Positions 34,361-43,724 are shown, numbered from the stretch's first letter. The stretch is 64,000 nucleotides of DNA from Streptomyces sp. LHD-70 (GCF_031157275.1 NZ_JAVIFW010000011.1:62001-126000), one strand, 5' to 3'. The notes: generated from the sequence alone by a model not told the origin. Program-made: numbers and translations.

Positions 34361-34628
34361 GCCGCGCGCCCGAGCCCGTACCCCCGAACGACAGCGGCTG
34401 CTGCGGCAGATCCGCGGACAAGCTGGACGCGGGACGTCATCGCCGAACTGGAACACCTCGCCGACGAACTCGCCCGTGCGCCAGGGGAGTTACCGGACCC
34501 CTCGGCAGCGGCCCGGAAACAGAAGCCGCCGCGCAGGCGGCCTGCGGGCGCGGCAAGGGCCAACGTACCGCGCCCACCAGCGCGTACAGGCTTGAGCAGC
34601 CGTACTCCGGGATGTGAGGGTGACCCGC

Positions 34629-36125
34629 ATGACCTCTCGTACGCATGCTCGTTCCGTCTCGCGGGCCGCCCTGTCGGCGGCCGCGGTAGGTGCCGTGTCT
34701 CTGCTGCTCGTGCCGCTCGCCGGTTGCGGTGGGGCGGCGGGCGACGAGCCTGCGGCGGGCGGTGGGAAGCCCGCGGCGAAGGAGCCCGCCGTGCCGGGCG
34801 AGAGCCGCACGCCGGCCGCGGGCAAGGGCACGAAGGACCCCGACGACGTGAACGGGGACGGCCACCGCGACCTCCTCGTGCCGGTGTTGGCGGGTACGAA
34901 GGAACAGCCGGGCGCGGACCAGCGGGTGGCCGTGGTGTACGGCTCGGCGAAGGGCCTCGACCCGGCGACGCGCACCGTCTACGGGCGGAGCGACCTGGGC
35001 CTTCCGGCGCCCAATCCGGTGGCGCCCGGCGGCCGGGACTCGTTGCACGCCAGCGAGCTGCTCACGGCCGACCTGGACGGGGACGGGTTCCCGGACCTCG
35101 TGTCGTCCGTCGTGGGTGAGACCGCCTCGGACGGTCAGGTCTCCGCGTCCCGCAGGGTCCCACGCGTGACCTGGGGCGGTCCGAGCGGCCCGAAGGGCGG
35201 GGCGACGGAGATACGTCTGCCGCAGGGCATGACGGACCTCGGCGCGGAGCGCCTGGTGCGCGGCGACTTCGACGGGGACGGGCACCACGACCTCGCGGGG
35301 CTGGCGCGGAGCACGGGGACGCGCCTGGTGGTCCTGTACGGCCCGTTCACGGGTGCCGGTGCCCCGGCACGGACCGACACCGGCTTTCCGCCCGCCGACG
35401 GCACGCTGATCGCCGACGCCATCGACCCGTCCGGCGAGCCGCGCGCGACGTCTCTGCTCGTGCAGGCCGCGAACGACGGCGAGCAGTCGCAGAACACCCT
35501 GTACCGGGCCCGCGAGGGCGGCGGCCTGGAGACGCGCGGCCAGAAGTTGCGCGTCGGCAGCGCGCACGCCTTCGGCGACTTCGACGGCGACGGCGTACGG
35601 GATGTGGCGATCGGCGACGACGGTGGCCGCAACAACGAGCCCGGCTACGAGACGGAGGCTCCGGACGTCACCGGTTCGCTGGCGGTGTACCCGGGCAAAG
35701 GCGGCGCGCCCGTCACGCACCGGCTGCCGAAGGTGCCGAAGAGCGGGGGCACGGACTACGGCCCCGGCGGGTTCGTGGCGGCGGACCCGGACGGTGACGG
35801 GCGCGACGGCATCCTCGTCGCCACGTACGAGGGCGCCACGCTGATCGAAGGCGACCGGCGTACGCCCGTACTGCGCGAGGGCCCGGCCGTGAGCGGCGGC
35901 GAGAAGACGCCCGCGAAGTGGCGGCACGCGCGTCCGGCGGGCGCCGGGGACTTCGACGGCGACGGCAAGGACGAGCTGGTGCTGCACTGGGGCGCGGGCA
36001 CGTTGTTCGCGCTGTACGGCGAGGACTCGACGCACTGGTGGATCACCGAGGGCGCGACAGTGAAGGACCAGTCGTCGTTCAGCACGGTGGGGCTCGCCGG
36101 GAGTGCGGAAAGGAAGGCTCGCTGA
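34629..36125 (+). CDS. FG-GAP/VCBS repeat lipoprotein
   Basis: Secreted lipoprotein of 498 aa. The signal peptide ends in LAGC; the start ATG 34629 has GAGGG 8 nt upstream. The mature part contains repeated calcium-binding DxDxDG-type loops (DVNGDGHRDLLVP, DLDGDGFPDLVSS, DFDGDGHHDLAGL, DFDGDGVRDVAIG, DPDGDGRDGILVA, DFDGDGKDELVLH), giving an integrin-like beta-propeller. Proteins of this kind bind surfaces or act in the cell envelope; no enzyme domain is present. The 268 bp before it holds only possible gene debris. Confidence 0.88.
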   Translation: MTSRTHARSVSRAALSAAAVGAVSLLLVPLAGCGGAAGDEPAAGGGKPAAKEPAVPGESRTPAAGKGTKDPDDVNGDGHRDLLVPVLAGTKEQPGADQRVAVVYGSAKGLDPATRTVYGRSDLGLPAPNPVAPGGRDSLHASELLTADLDGDGFPDLVSSVVGETASDGQVSASRRVPRVTWGGPSGPKGGATEIRLPQGMTDLGAERLVRGDFDGDGHHDLAGLARSTGTRLVVLYGPFTGAGAPARTDTGFPPADGTLIADAIDPSGEPRATSLLVQAANDGEQSQNTLYRAREGGGLETRGQKLRVGSAHAFGDFDGDGVRDVAIGDDGGRNNEPGYETEAPDVTGSLAVYPGKGGAPVTHRLPKVPKSGGTDYGPGGFVAADPDGDGRDGILVATYEGATLIEGDRRTPVLREGPAVSGGEKTPAKWRHARPAGAGDFDGDGKDELVLHWGAGTLFALYGEDSTHWWITEGATVKDQSSFSTVGLAGSAERKAR

Positions 36126-36130
36126 CGGGT

Positions 36131-36174
36131 CATCAGCCCGACATCAGCCGGACATCAGCCCGACATCAGCCCCT
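36131..36174. repeat. 11-bp tandem repeat x4 after the FG-GAP gene
   Basis: Four units of CATCAGCCCGA or close variants, starting 5 nt after the stop of the lipoprotein gene. Non-coding. Confidence 0.85.
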
Positions 36175-36346
36175 GACCTGACACTTCGTCACTTCCTGCC
36201 CTGGTCAGGGGTTTTGGGCTCGCGAGAGCGGGCCGCCCGGGCACCCGGAAGACTTTGATCCAGATTCGCCGTAGTGCTGGCTCCTTCGCGTTCTCTGGTG
36301 CATCCTGCGCGCACCCAGACCTGCGTACGCATCACGGAGGCTCCTC

Positions 36347-37567
36347 ATGGAGTTCGGCATCTTCCTGAACGGTTTCATCCCCGGTCCCGCCGCGCACGAC
36401 CGGTCCTCCGAACACCTCGCCCTGAAGCGGGAGTTGGACCTCGCGATCAAGGCCGACCGGCACAACTGGAAGTACGCCTGGTTCGGCGAGCACCACTCGC
36501 TCACCGAGTACAGCCATATGTCGGCGCCCGAGGTTCTGATGGGCTACGTCGCCGGGAAGACCGAGCGCATCCACCTCGGCACCGGGATCAACAGCCTCTC
36601 CCCGCGCAAGGAGCACCCCGTCCGGTACGCGGAGCGGGCCGCGATGCTGGACCACATCACCGAGGGCCGCTTCGAGTGGGGCACCGGGCGGGGCGCGGGC
36701 AGCCACGAGGTGGCGTCGTTCAACATCATGGACACCGCCACGACCAAGGCCGAGTGGGACGAGGTCGCGCCGGAGATCGTGCGCATGTGGGAGCAGTACG
36801 ACTACTCGTTCCACGGCGAGCACTTCACGGTGCCGACCCCGCACAACATCCTGCCGAAGCCGTACGGGCACTCGCACCCGCCGATCTGGATGGCGTGCGG
36901 CAACCCGCCGTCGTTCGCGAAGGCCGGCTCGCTCGGGATCGGCGCGATCGCCTTCAACTTCGAGCCGATCTTCGAGCTGAAGGGGCGGATCGACGCGTAC
37001 AAGGAGGCGGCGGCCGACCCGGTCGAGATCCTGGGCGACTACCAGAACAACAACGTGATGATGACCAACACCGTCATCTGCCTGAACGACCGCAAGCGGG
37101 CCCGTGAGATCGCCATGAACGCGGGGCTCGGCTATCTGGTGACGCTGGTCAACCTGTACCACGACACGATGCCGAAGTCCCTGGACGCCATCACCTGGCC
37201 GCAAGCCCCCATCGCGCTCAGCCAGTTGGGCGGCGAGGAGATCCTCGACGAGGTCATCAAGGCGGGCCTGATGCTGTGCGGTACGCCCGAGGAGGTGTGC
37301 GAGCAGGTCGCCGCGTACCAGACCGTCGGCTGCGACCAGGTGGTGTTCGGGCTCACGGGCGGGATGACGTTCGAGGAGCACCTGGAGATGCTGGAGGTCT
37401 TCGGCGACAAGGTCATCCCCGAGTTCGACACCGACCCCGAGCACTCGACGGCCGTGTACCGGAGGAACGCACAGGGCCCCAAGTACCCCTCGCACAACGG
37501 TCCCGTCCCGGCGGACCTGAAGCACAGCGTCATCCCTGAGAGCGCGATCCTGCCGTTGCAGCAGTGA
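36347..37567 (+). CDS. LLM-class flavin-dependent oxidoreductase
   Basis: Bacterial luciferase-like monooxygenase of 406 aa, using FMN or F420. Visible are GIFLNGFIPG, YAWFGEHHSLTEYSHMSAPEVLMGYVAGKTERIHLGTGI, the AAMLDHITEGRFEWGTGRGAGSHEV block, and the C-terminal PEEVCEQVAAYQTVGCDQVVFGLTGGM. The family oxidises diverse small molecules. It is monocistronic, and its 3' end overlaps the convergent ene-reductase gene by 38 bp. Confidence 0.92.
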   Translation: MEFGIFLNGFIPGPAAHDRSSEHLALKRELDLAIKADRHNWKYAWFGEHHSLTEYSHMSAPEVLMGYVAGKTERIHLGTGINSLSPRKEHPVRYAERAAMLDHITEGRFEWGTGRGAGSHEVASFNIMDTATTKAEWDEVAPEIVRMWEQYDYSFHGEHFTVPTPHNILPKPYGHSHPPIWMACGNPPSFAKAGSLGIGAIAFNFEPIFELKGRIDAYKEAAADPVEILGDYQNNNVMMTNTVICLNDRKRAREIAMNAGLGYLVTLVNLYHDTMPKSLDAITWPQAPIALSQLGGEEILDEVIKAGLMLCGTPEEVCEQVAAYQTVGCDQVVFGLTGGMTFEEHLEMLEVFGDKVIPEFDTDPEHSTAVYRRNAQGPKYPSHNGPVPADLKHSVIPESAILPLQQ

Positions 37568-38699
37568 GCGCCGGGTAGTCCGTGTAGCCGGTCGGGCCCC
37601 CGGTGTACATGAGGTACTTGTCGCGTACGGGGTTCAGGGGTGCGCCGGTGCGGATGCGGGCGACGAGGTCGGGGTTGGCGAGGAAGGCCCGGCCGAGGGC
37701 GACCAGGTCGGCGCCCTCGGCGAGGAGGCGCTCCCCGGCCGCCCGGCCCCCGTCGGCGGGGAGTTCGGCGGGCAGGGCGGGGTTGGCGATGAGGGTGCCG
37801 GGCCAGGCGGCGCGCAGGCGGGCGTAGAGCGGCTGGTCGGGGTCGGCGAAGACGAGGTGCAGATAGGCGAGGTCCTTCCCGGCGTTGGCCTCGATCAGCG
37901 CCGGGTAGAGCAGCTCGGTGTCCGTCTCCGCGATGCCGTTGACGGTGTTGCCGGGTGAGATGCGCAGGCCGGTGCGCTCGGGACCGATGGCGTCCGCCAC
38001 GGCGTCCAGGACCTCGGTGGTGAAGCGGATGCGGTTCTCGACGCTGCCGCCGTAGGCGTCGGTGCGCCGGTTGGTGTTGCCGGCGAGGAACTGGTGCAGC
38101 AGATACCCGTTGGCGCTGTGCACCTCGACCCCGGCGAAGCCCGCGTCGACGGCACGGCGGGCCGCGGCGGCGAAGCCGGCCACGGTGCGGCGGATGTCGG
38201 CGAGGTCCATCTCCCTTGGTACGACGGCCTGTTGGCGCCCCGTCGGGGTGTGGATCGTCTCGGGCAGCGGCACCGCCGAGGGGGCCATGGGCACGTACCC
38301 GCTGGTGTCGGGGTGGCCGACGCGGCCGCCGTGCTGGAGCTGCAGGAACATCGGGCCGCCGCCCGCCGCGTCCACGGCCTTGACGACCTGGCGCCAGCCC
38401 TCGGTGTGCCGGTCGGTGTGGAGGGCCGTGATGTTGGGGTACGTCTGGCCTTCGGCGTGGGGAGTGGACGCCTCGGCGATGATCAGTCCGGCGGTGGCAC
38501 GCTGCGCGTAGTACTCGGCCATCAGCGGCGTCGCGGTGCCGTCGTGCTCGGCGCGGTTGCGGGTCAGGGGCGCCATCACGAGATGGTTGGCGAGCCGGTG
38601 GGCGCCGAGGCGGGCGGGCGCGAGGAGGGGGCTCGGGGCGGTGGTCTTTTTGGGGCTGGCCTCGGGGGTGGTCTCGGGGGTGGTCTCTGTGTGCGTCAT
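37530..38699 (-). CDS. Old yellow enzyme-type alkene reductase
   Basis: NADH:flavin oxidoreductase of 389 aa reducing activated C=C bonds. Present: LVMAPLTRNRAEHDGTATPLMAEYY, FLQLQHGGRVGH, the substrate-binding pair in VEVHSANGYLLHQFLAGNTNRRTDAYGGSVENRIRF, and the FMN-binding end DLVALGRAFLANPDL. A Thr/Pro-rich N-terminal tail (MTHTETTPETTPEASPKK) is unusual for the family. ATG 38699 lies just inside a MerR-type promoter. It is divergent from a MerR gene. Confidence 0.93.
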   Translation of the reverse strand: MTHTETTPETTPEASPKKTTAPSPLLAPARLGAHRLANHLVMAPLTRNRAEHDGTATPLMAEYYAQRATAGLIIAEASTPHAEGQTYPNITALHTDRHTEGWRQVVKAVDAAGGGPMFLQLQHGGRVGHPDTSGYVPMAPSAVPLPETIHTPTGRQQAVVPREMDLADIRRTVAGFAAAARRAVDAGFAGVEVHSANGYLLHQFLAGNTNRRTDAYGGSVENRIRFTTEVLDAVADAIGPERTGLRISPGNTVNGIAETDTELLYPALIEANAGKDLAYLHLVFADPDQPLYARLRAAWPGTLIANPALPAELPADGGRAAGERLLAEGADLVALGRAFLANPDLVARIRTGAPLNPVRDKYLMYTGGPTGYTDYPALTAATAGSRSQG

Positions 38700-38705
38700 G
38701 CAGGT

Positions 38706-38737
38706 ACCGTAGAACCTGACATCAATGTGAGGTTCAA
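38706..38737 (-). promoter_or_regulatory. MerR-type promoter/operator of the ene-reductase gene
   Basis: On the minus strand TTGAAC and TACGGT are 20 bp apart, the overlong spacer typical of MerR-activated promoters. The spacer contains a near-perfect dyad with outer arms GAACCT and AGGTTC (38712-38735). Bound MerR protein would twist the DNA to align the boxes. Confidence 0.75.
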
Positions 38738-38760
38738 GGCTTCGGAGTGTGAGCTGCGTC

Positions 38761-39138
38761 ATGCGCATCGGTGAGCTGGCCCGCCGGACGGGAGTGAGCG
38801 AGCGCTCCCTTCGCTACTACGAGCAGGAGGGCCTCCTGTCGGCCGAGCGCACCCCCGGCGGGCACCGCGCGTACGCCGAGGCGGCGGTGGACCGGGTCCG
38901 GCGGATCCAGGAGTTGTACGCGGCGGGGCTGTGCAGCGCGAAGATCGTGCAGTTGCTGCCCTGCATGCGGGACAGCGACGGCGGCCCTTCCGAGACCGCG
39001 GACGCCGGTCTCGTCAGGGAGTTGACGGTGGAGCGGGAGCGGATCGACCGGATGATCGAGGAACTGCGGCGGTCCCGGTCACTGCTCGACTCCGTGATCG
39101 AGGCGGCGTCGCATCCGCTGCCCGAGGCGGTCAAGTGA
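38761..39138 (+). CDS. MerR-family regulator
   Basis: Regulator of 125 aa. The N-terminal winged helix (MRIGELARRTGVSERSLRYYEQEGLLSAERTPGGHRAY) is followed by a dimerisation coiled coil (RELTVERERIDRMIEELRRSRSLLDSVI). Cysteines occur in GLCSAK and LLPCMRD but not in a SoxR-like cluster. It is divergent from the ene-reductase, whose promoter it probably activates. Confidence 0.93.
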   Translation: MRIGELARRTGVSERSLRYYEQEGLLSAERTPGGHRAYAEAAVDRVRRIQELYAAGLCSAKIVQLLPCMRDSDGGPSETADAGLVRELTVERERIDRMIEELRRSRSLLDSVIEAASHPLPEAVK

Positions 39139-39219
39139 GGTTGGGGCGCCGGTGAGCGTTGCCCCCGGCCCCCCGGAACCCCCACCCTCCGGAACCCCCG
39201 CCCCTCCAGAAGCCGTAGC

Positions 39220-39696
39220 TCAGCCGAACTGGCCCGGCTCGTAGCCCCCCGCAGGGTTCCGCGCGATCACGTTGACGCGGTTGTAGGCGTTGATGAGTGC
39301 GATCAGGGCGACCAGGGCGGCGAGCTGTTCCTCGTCGTAGTGCTTGGCGGCCCGGGACCAGGCCTCGTCCGTGACGCCGCTCGCGCCGTCGGCGATGCGG
39401 GTGCCCTGTTCCGTGACCTCCAGGGCGGCGCGCTCGGGCTCGGTGAAGACGGTGGCGTCACGCCAGGCCGCGACGAGGTTGAGGCGCAGCTGGGTCTCGC
39501 CGGCGGCCGCGGCGTCCTTGGAGTGCATGTCGGTGCAGAAGCCGCAGCCGTTGATCTGGCTGGCCCTGAGCTTCACCAGGTTCTGCGTCGCGACCGGCAG
39601 GCCCGATTCGTCGATCGCCTTGTTCGCCGAGTTGAGATGCCGGAACACCTTGGGACCGACGGTGCCGCTGAAGAGCGGAAGACGCGCTTCTTCCAT
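39220..39696 (-). CDS. AhpD-like carboxymuconolactone decarboxylase-family protein
   Basis: Protein of 158 aa with the alkylhydroperoxidase core KLRASQINGCGFCTDMHSKDAAAAGE; the CxxC pair and the following histidine form the peroxidatic site. The length and the LINAYNRVNVIARNPAGGYEPG end match the CMD/AhpD-like group common in actinomycetes. It probably handles peroxides or serves as a thiol redox partner. It is divergent from the quinone-reductase-like gene. Confidence 0.9.
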   Translation of the reverse strand: MEEARLPLFSGTVGPKVFRHLNSANKAIDESGLPVATQNLVKLRASQINGCGFCTDMHSKDAAAAGETQLRLNLVAAWRDATVFTEPERAALEVTEQGTRIADGASGVTDEAWSRAAKHYDEEQLAALVALIALINAYNRVNVIARNPAGGYEPGQFG

Positions 39697-39883
39697 GATG
39701 AACTCCCGTGCTGTGGTGGGCGGGGCCTGTCAGCCACCCCTTTGACCCTCAAGACGGATCGGCCGGGCCCGGATGTGACATCGGCGCCAGACCATGCCCG
39801 AGACGACGGTATAGCGCTGTGGGACGTACGGCCCGTCGAAGAGCGGGACGCCCGAGCCGAGACCTCGGGCCGATGGCGGCCCC

Positions 39884-39914
39884 TTGACCTCAACCCTGCT
39901 TCAACTTCTAGGTT
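39884..39914 (+). promoter_or_regulatory. MerR-type promoter with 19-bp spacer upstream of quinone reductase gene
   Basis: TTGACC (39884) and TAGGTT (39909) are separated by 19 bp containing CTCAA and TTCAA. The layout and much of the sequence match the promoters at 38706 and 61653. Confidence 0.6.
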
Positions 39915-39968
39915 TCCCGCACGTCCCCGATGAAGGCGGACGCAACCGGCGACAGAGGTGTGATCACG

Positions 39969-40937
39969 ATGCGTGCGATTCAGGTGCGGGAGTTCGGTGG
40001 TCCGGACGTGCTGCTGACGGCCGAGCTTCCCGATGCGGTGGCCGGGCCGGGGCAGGTCGTCGTGCGGCCCGCCGCGGTGGACGTCATCTACCTCGACACC
40101 CTGCTGCGCGGCGGCTGGGGCGGTGAGCTCTTCCCGATCGAGCCGCCTTACGTGCCGGGTGGCGGCGGTGCGGGGACCGTGCTGTCGGTGGGCGAGGGCG
40201 TGGATCCCGGCCTGGTGGGGCGGCAGTTCGTCGCCCGGGCGTCCGGTGCGTACGCCGAGCGGTTCGTCGCGTCCGCGGACGACCTCGTGGAGGTGCCCGA
40301 CGGGGTGGCGGCCACCGATGCCGCGGCCCTCGTCCACGACGGGGTGACCGCCCTGCCCCTCGCCCGCACCGGGAAGATCGCGCCCGGCGAGTGGGTTCTG
40401 GTCGCGGCCGCCGCCGGGGGCGCGGGCTCCCTGCTCGTGCAGCTCGCGCGGGACGCGGGCGCGCACGTGGTGGCCGCCGCGCGCGGCGAACGCAAACTCG
40501 CCCTCGCTCGCGAGCTGGGCGCGGACGTGGTGCTCGACTACTCCGAGGACGGCTGGCAGCAACGAGCCCGCGAGGCCACCGGAGGGGCAGGCGTCGACCT
40601 GGCCTTCGACGGTGCGGGCGGCGCGCTCGGCCCGGCGGTGTTCGAGGCGGTCGCGGACGGCGGCAGGTTCCTCACGTACGGCGCCGCGGGCGGCGGTCTC
40701 ACCGAGATCGACCCGGCGACGGCCGCGGCGCGCGACGTGACGGTGGTCCACACCCTGGAGGCCGGGCCGCCCGCCCGGTCCGTCGTACGCGAACTCCTCG
40801 GCGAGGCACTGCGGTTGACTGCGCGGGGGCGGATCCGCCCGGCCGTCGGGGCGACGTTCCCGCTGGAGCGCGCCGCGGACGCGCACCGGTCGCTCGAAGG
40901 GCGGGCGACGGTGGGCAAGTCGCTGCTCCTGCCCTGA
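39969..40937 (+). CDS. Quinone oxidoreductase-like zinc-independent dehydrogenase
   Basis: Medium-chain dehydrogenase of 322 aa of the quinone oxidoreductase branch, without zinc ligands. The substrate domain starts MRAIQVREFGGPDVLL and the cofactor domain has VLVAAAAGGAGSLLVQLARDAGAHVVA, where the NADPH-binding AxxGGxGxxxxQ pattern is clear. Likely NADPH-dependent reduction of quinones or enones. The start ATG 39969 is 55 nt downstream of a MerR-type promoter. Confidence 0.9.
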   Translation: MRAIQVREFGGPDVLLTAELPDAVAGPGQVVVRPAAVDVIYLDTLLRGGWGGELFPIEPPYVPGGGGAGTVLSVGEGVDPGLVGRQFVARASGAYAERFVASADDLVEVPDGVAATDAAALVHDGVTALPLARTGKIAPGEWVLVAAAAGGAGSLLVQLARDAGAHVVAAARGERKLALARELGADVVLDYSEDGWQQRAREATGGAGVDLAFDGAGGALGPAVFEAVADGGRFLTYGAAGGGLTEIDPATAAARDVTVVHTLEAGPPARSVVRELLGEALRLTARGRIRPAVGATFPLERAADAHRSLEGRATVGKSLLLP

Positions 40938-40967
40938 ACCCCCTCACGAACGGCCTCAGGAACGGCC

Positions 40968-42395
40968 TCAGGGGGCGATCCCCACCCCGTCGATCCGGCT
41001 CCACGCCCGCTCCTGCGCGGCCGTCATCGCGGGCCAGTCGTGGCCGCCCGGTCGCGGCCGGACGCGGGAGGCGTACGGGGCGGGCCGGAACGCCGGGTCG
41101 TAGAAGCAGCCGGTGCCGTACGTGGCGTCGAAGGCGGGGCAGGCGGCGGCCACGGAGCGGGGCGTGGGCTTGTGGCCGGTACGGGCCCAACGGTCCAGTG
41201 CGGCAAGGGAGTTGGCGTACTCGGAGGTGCTCAGGCCGCTGTGCTCGCTCTCCTTCGTGAAGGTCTGCACGAGATGCTCGTCCCGGCCCGCGCCCGCCAG
41301 CGTGGCCCGGTAGGCCGCCTCGTGCTCGACGAACGCCGTCGGGTCGTCGATCGCGTGCAGGGTGAGGACCGGCACCGACACCTTCCCGGTGAGGTCGCTG
41401 TCGTACGAGAGGTCGCGGCGCGCGGAGGGGTCGGCGGAGAAGCGTTCCACGCCCGCGTTGAGGGCCTTGTCGTCGTGCGAACCCTCGTACCGCACACCGC
41501 GGTTGGAGAACGGGTTCCGGCCGTCGAGGCGGGTGTGCACGATGTCGCGGAACGTGAACGTGGCGAAGCGCAGATGCGACTCCAGGGTGCGTTCGGGGAT
41601 GCCGGTGACGGCGAGGATGTCGTCGAGGTTGCGCTGCTGCAGGGCGGTGCGGTCGGCGGGGTCCGAGGTGTGGCCCGTGCACTCCTGGAGGCGGGCGCGC
41701 AGTCCGGCGGAGGTCATCGTGGAGTCGGCGCGCAGGCCCTGCCACAGCGGGTACCGCGGTTCGCTCGGGCGGGGGTGGTTGCGGCAGTAGTACTGGTAGA
41801 CGGCGCGCAGGTCGACCCGGTAGTCGTAGCCGCGCGAGCCGCCGCCGAGCACGCCGTTGGTGAGCAGCACTCCGTCGTACGGGCGCCCGTCCCGCGTCTC
41901 GGCGGCCTTCGCGGCGACGTTGCCGCCCCACGACTGGCCGTGCAGATAGGTCCGCTCGGGCGTGCCGAACACGTCGAGGAAGGCGCGGCGGGCGTGCTCG
42001 GTGTCCGCCACGGCCATGCGGGTGCCGTAGCCGCCGCGCCGGTAGGACGAGCCGACCCAGGCGTAGCCCTCGTCGACCATGACCGCCCAGCGGCTGAGGT
42101 CCTCGACGCTGCGCGCCGGGTCGGAGGCGTCACCGAGGTCAGGGCCGCCGTGTGCGTGCACGACCAGCGAGCCGTTCCAGTCCTGCGGGACCGCCATCGC
42201 GTAGTGGGCGCCGTTCGCGTCCTGGCCGGTCCGGCATTCGGTGCCGGCGGGGAGTCCGTCGGGGCAGGCGGCCTGCCGGGACGGTTCGGGGCGGGCGTGG
42301 GCCACGGGTGCGTTGCCGAGCGTGCCGAGAACGGCGGTCGCGAGGACGGCGGCCAGGACGGCTGGGCGGCGCCGGTGGGGGTGGTGTCGGTTCAC
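40968..42395 (-). CDS. Secreted alpha/beta-hydrolase
   Basis: Exported hydrolase of 475 aa. A Tat- or Sec-like signal (MNRHHPHRRRPAVLAAVLATAVLGTLG ... AHA) precedes the mature enzyme. The nucleophile elbow is GQSWGG near residue 153; the acid may be in TLHAIDDPTAFVEH and the histidine in KESEHSGLS. HAHGGPD probably forms the oxyanion hole. The substrate is unknown; esterase or peptidase activity is likely. Confidence 0.87.
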   Translation of the reverse strand: MNRHHPHRRRPAVLAAVLATAVLGTLGNAPVAHARPEPSRQAACPDGLPAGTECRTGQDANGAHYAMAVPQDWNGSLVVHAHGGPDLGDASDPARSVEDLSRWAVMVDEGYAWVGSSYRRGGYGTRMAVADTEHARRAFLDVFGTPERTYLHGQSWGGNVAAKAAETRDGRPYDGVLLTNGVLGGGSRGYDYRVDLRAVYQYYCRNHPRPSEPRYPLWQGLRADSTMTSAGLRARLQECTGHTSDPADRTALQQRNLDDILAVTGIPERTLESHLRFATFTFRDIVHTRLDGRNPFSNRGVRYEGSHDDKALNAGVERFSADPSARRDLSYDSDLTGKVSVPVLTLHAIDDPTAFVEHEAAYRATLAGAGRDEHLVQTFTKESEHSGLSTSEYANSLAALDRWARTGHKPTPRSVAAACPAFDATYGTGCFYDPAFRPAPYASRVRPRPGGHDWPAMTAAQERAWSRIDGVGIAP

Positions 42396-42563
42396 GGGTA
42401 CGGCTCCTGCGGTTCGGCTCGGGCGGCGCGAAGTCGCGTCGCGAGCCGGGATGTTAGGAACCGTCGGAGGGCTGGGCCAGAGCTTCGGGTGTTGCGTTCA
42501 TAGTGTTCGGGGCCTCGGCGACCGGCGCCGGGCGCGGGCCCGCACGAGGTCGGGCCCGCCGCG

Positions 42564-43468
42564 CTACTTCTTCGCCTGCACCGCCGCCTCCGCGTCCACG
42601 ATGCCGAGGCCGAGCTTGGCGTCCGCGTCCGGGTTCTTCGCGGTGGAGCGGATGGCCCGCATGATCTGGTCCGGGTCGCGGTCCTGCGCGTGCAGCACCG
42701 CGGCCACGGCGGCGACGTACGGGGAGGCCATCGAGGTGCCGTCGAGCTCGCCGGAGCCGGAGTCGTTCTTCAGGGTCTCCCGGGTCCTGTACGTCGGGAG
42801 GGTCGACAGGATGCCGACGCCGGGGGCCGAAACGGCGTTCTGCGCACCGCAGTTGGAGAACTCGGCGGGCCGGCCGTTCTGGTCGCTGGCGCCGACGACC
42901 AGGACCGGCGTGGTCACCTTGTACGGCTGGGTGTTCGCCCCGTCGATGCCCGCGGCGGCCACGACGACGGCGCCCCGTCGGCGCCGAGCACGCTCACGCT
43001 CACGCTCACGCTCACGCTCACGCTCACGCTCACGCTCACGCTCACGCTCACGCTCACGCTCACCGGCATGATCTTCGCACCCGGCGCCCCGCCCGCGACG
43101 CCGACGCCGACGCCGACGCCGTTGTCAGTGTGCGCCGCAGCGATCCCGGCGACGTGAGTGCCGTGGCCGTTGCGGTCCAGGGGGAGACGCCCCCTGGAGG
43201 CTCGTCGTCGCCGTCGACGAAGTCGTGTCCGTGGACCAACCGGCCCTTGAGGTCGGGGTGTTCGAGGTCGGCGCCGGAGTCGACCACGGCGATCACCGTG
43301 TCGTCGCCCTTCGCCGTCCCCCAGGCGCCCGGCAGCTCCAGCGTGTCCAGGGCCCACTGCTGTCCGCGCATGGGGTCCGGCTCGCTGTCGTCGCCGCAGC
43401 CGGTGGCGAGCGCTCCGACGAGCAGCAGCGTCGCCAGTCCCGCCGTCGTCGTACGCCTCGGAACTCAC
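42564..43468 (-). pseudogene. Subtilisin-family (S8) protease, multiply frameshifted and internally deleted
   Basis: A once lipoprotein-type S8 peptidase. GTG 43468 (GGAGG ahead) starts the frame, but the signal LATLLLVGALATGC is read in another frame, along with WALDTLELPGAWG and the catalytic Asp in TVIAVVDSGADLEHPD. The catalytic His (NGHGTHVAGIAA) lies back in the first frame. GTSMASPYVAAVAAVL with the catalytic Ser is in a third. Between VLGADG and VVVAAAG the segment normally carrying the substrate-binding SLG region is missing. Two hexamer arrays have inserted VGVGVGV and a long VSVSVS stretch. It cannot make an active enzyme. Confidence 0.88.
42989..43060. repeat. 6-bp tandem repeat x12 (CACGCT)
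   Basis: Twelve perfect CACGCT units inside the S8 pseudogene, coding Val-Ser repeats on the minus strand. A second hexamer array, GACGCC x4, lies at 43097-43120. Confidence 0.95.
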
Positions 43469-43523
43469 CTCCGCTGTCCGGGTTCCGTCTGCTGTGCCAC
43501 GCCTTCCTCCGCGGGAACCTCCG

Positions 43524-43724
43524 TCACTTGTCCCCCGGCACCACAGCGGCTGCGCCGTCCGGGCGGCGGGCCGGAACGGGGCCGGTGGCCGGGGCCTTCG
43601 GGCGGGCTTCCGGGGCGCGTAACTCACTGGTCGGCCGGCCCTGGCAGCGATCAGCGGAAGGCCCGGCGGGAGCGGGCTCCGGCGGGGCGGGGATCAGGCG
43701 GCTGAACGCGAAGGGGTCGTTCAT
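43524..43724 (-). CDS. Small proline/alanine-rich protein, 66 aa, with a TTA codon
   Basis: Open frame MNDPFAFSRLIPAPPEPAPAG to VVPGDK with AGAGGAAG 7 nt before the ATG. It contains a TTA leucine codon (43620-43622), which in Streptomyces needs the bldA tRNA. It lies 109 nt downstream of the TPR regulator gene on the same strand. There is no recognised family; the good ribosome site is the main support. Confidence 0.5.
   Translation of the reverse strand: MNDPFAFSRLIPAPPEPAPAGPSADRCQGRPTSELRAPEARPKAPATGPVPARRPDGAAAVVPGDK

Noticed and set aside
34361..34628. Possible gene before the FG-GAP lipoprotein
   Set aside because: Short protein-like pieces (DVIAELEHLADELARAPGELPD) appear but need several frame changes and have no start with a ribosome site; too weak to call even as a named pseudogene.
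42989..43060. Possible CRISPR-like repeat array
   Set aside because: The repeats are contiguous 6-bp units without spacers. The other arrays in the window likewise lack spacers, and no cas gene is present.
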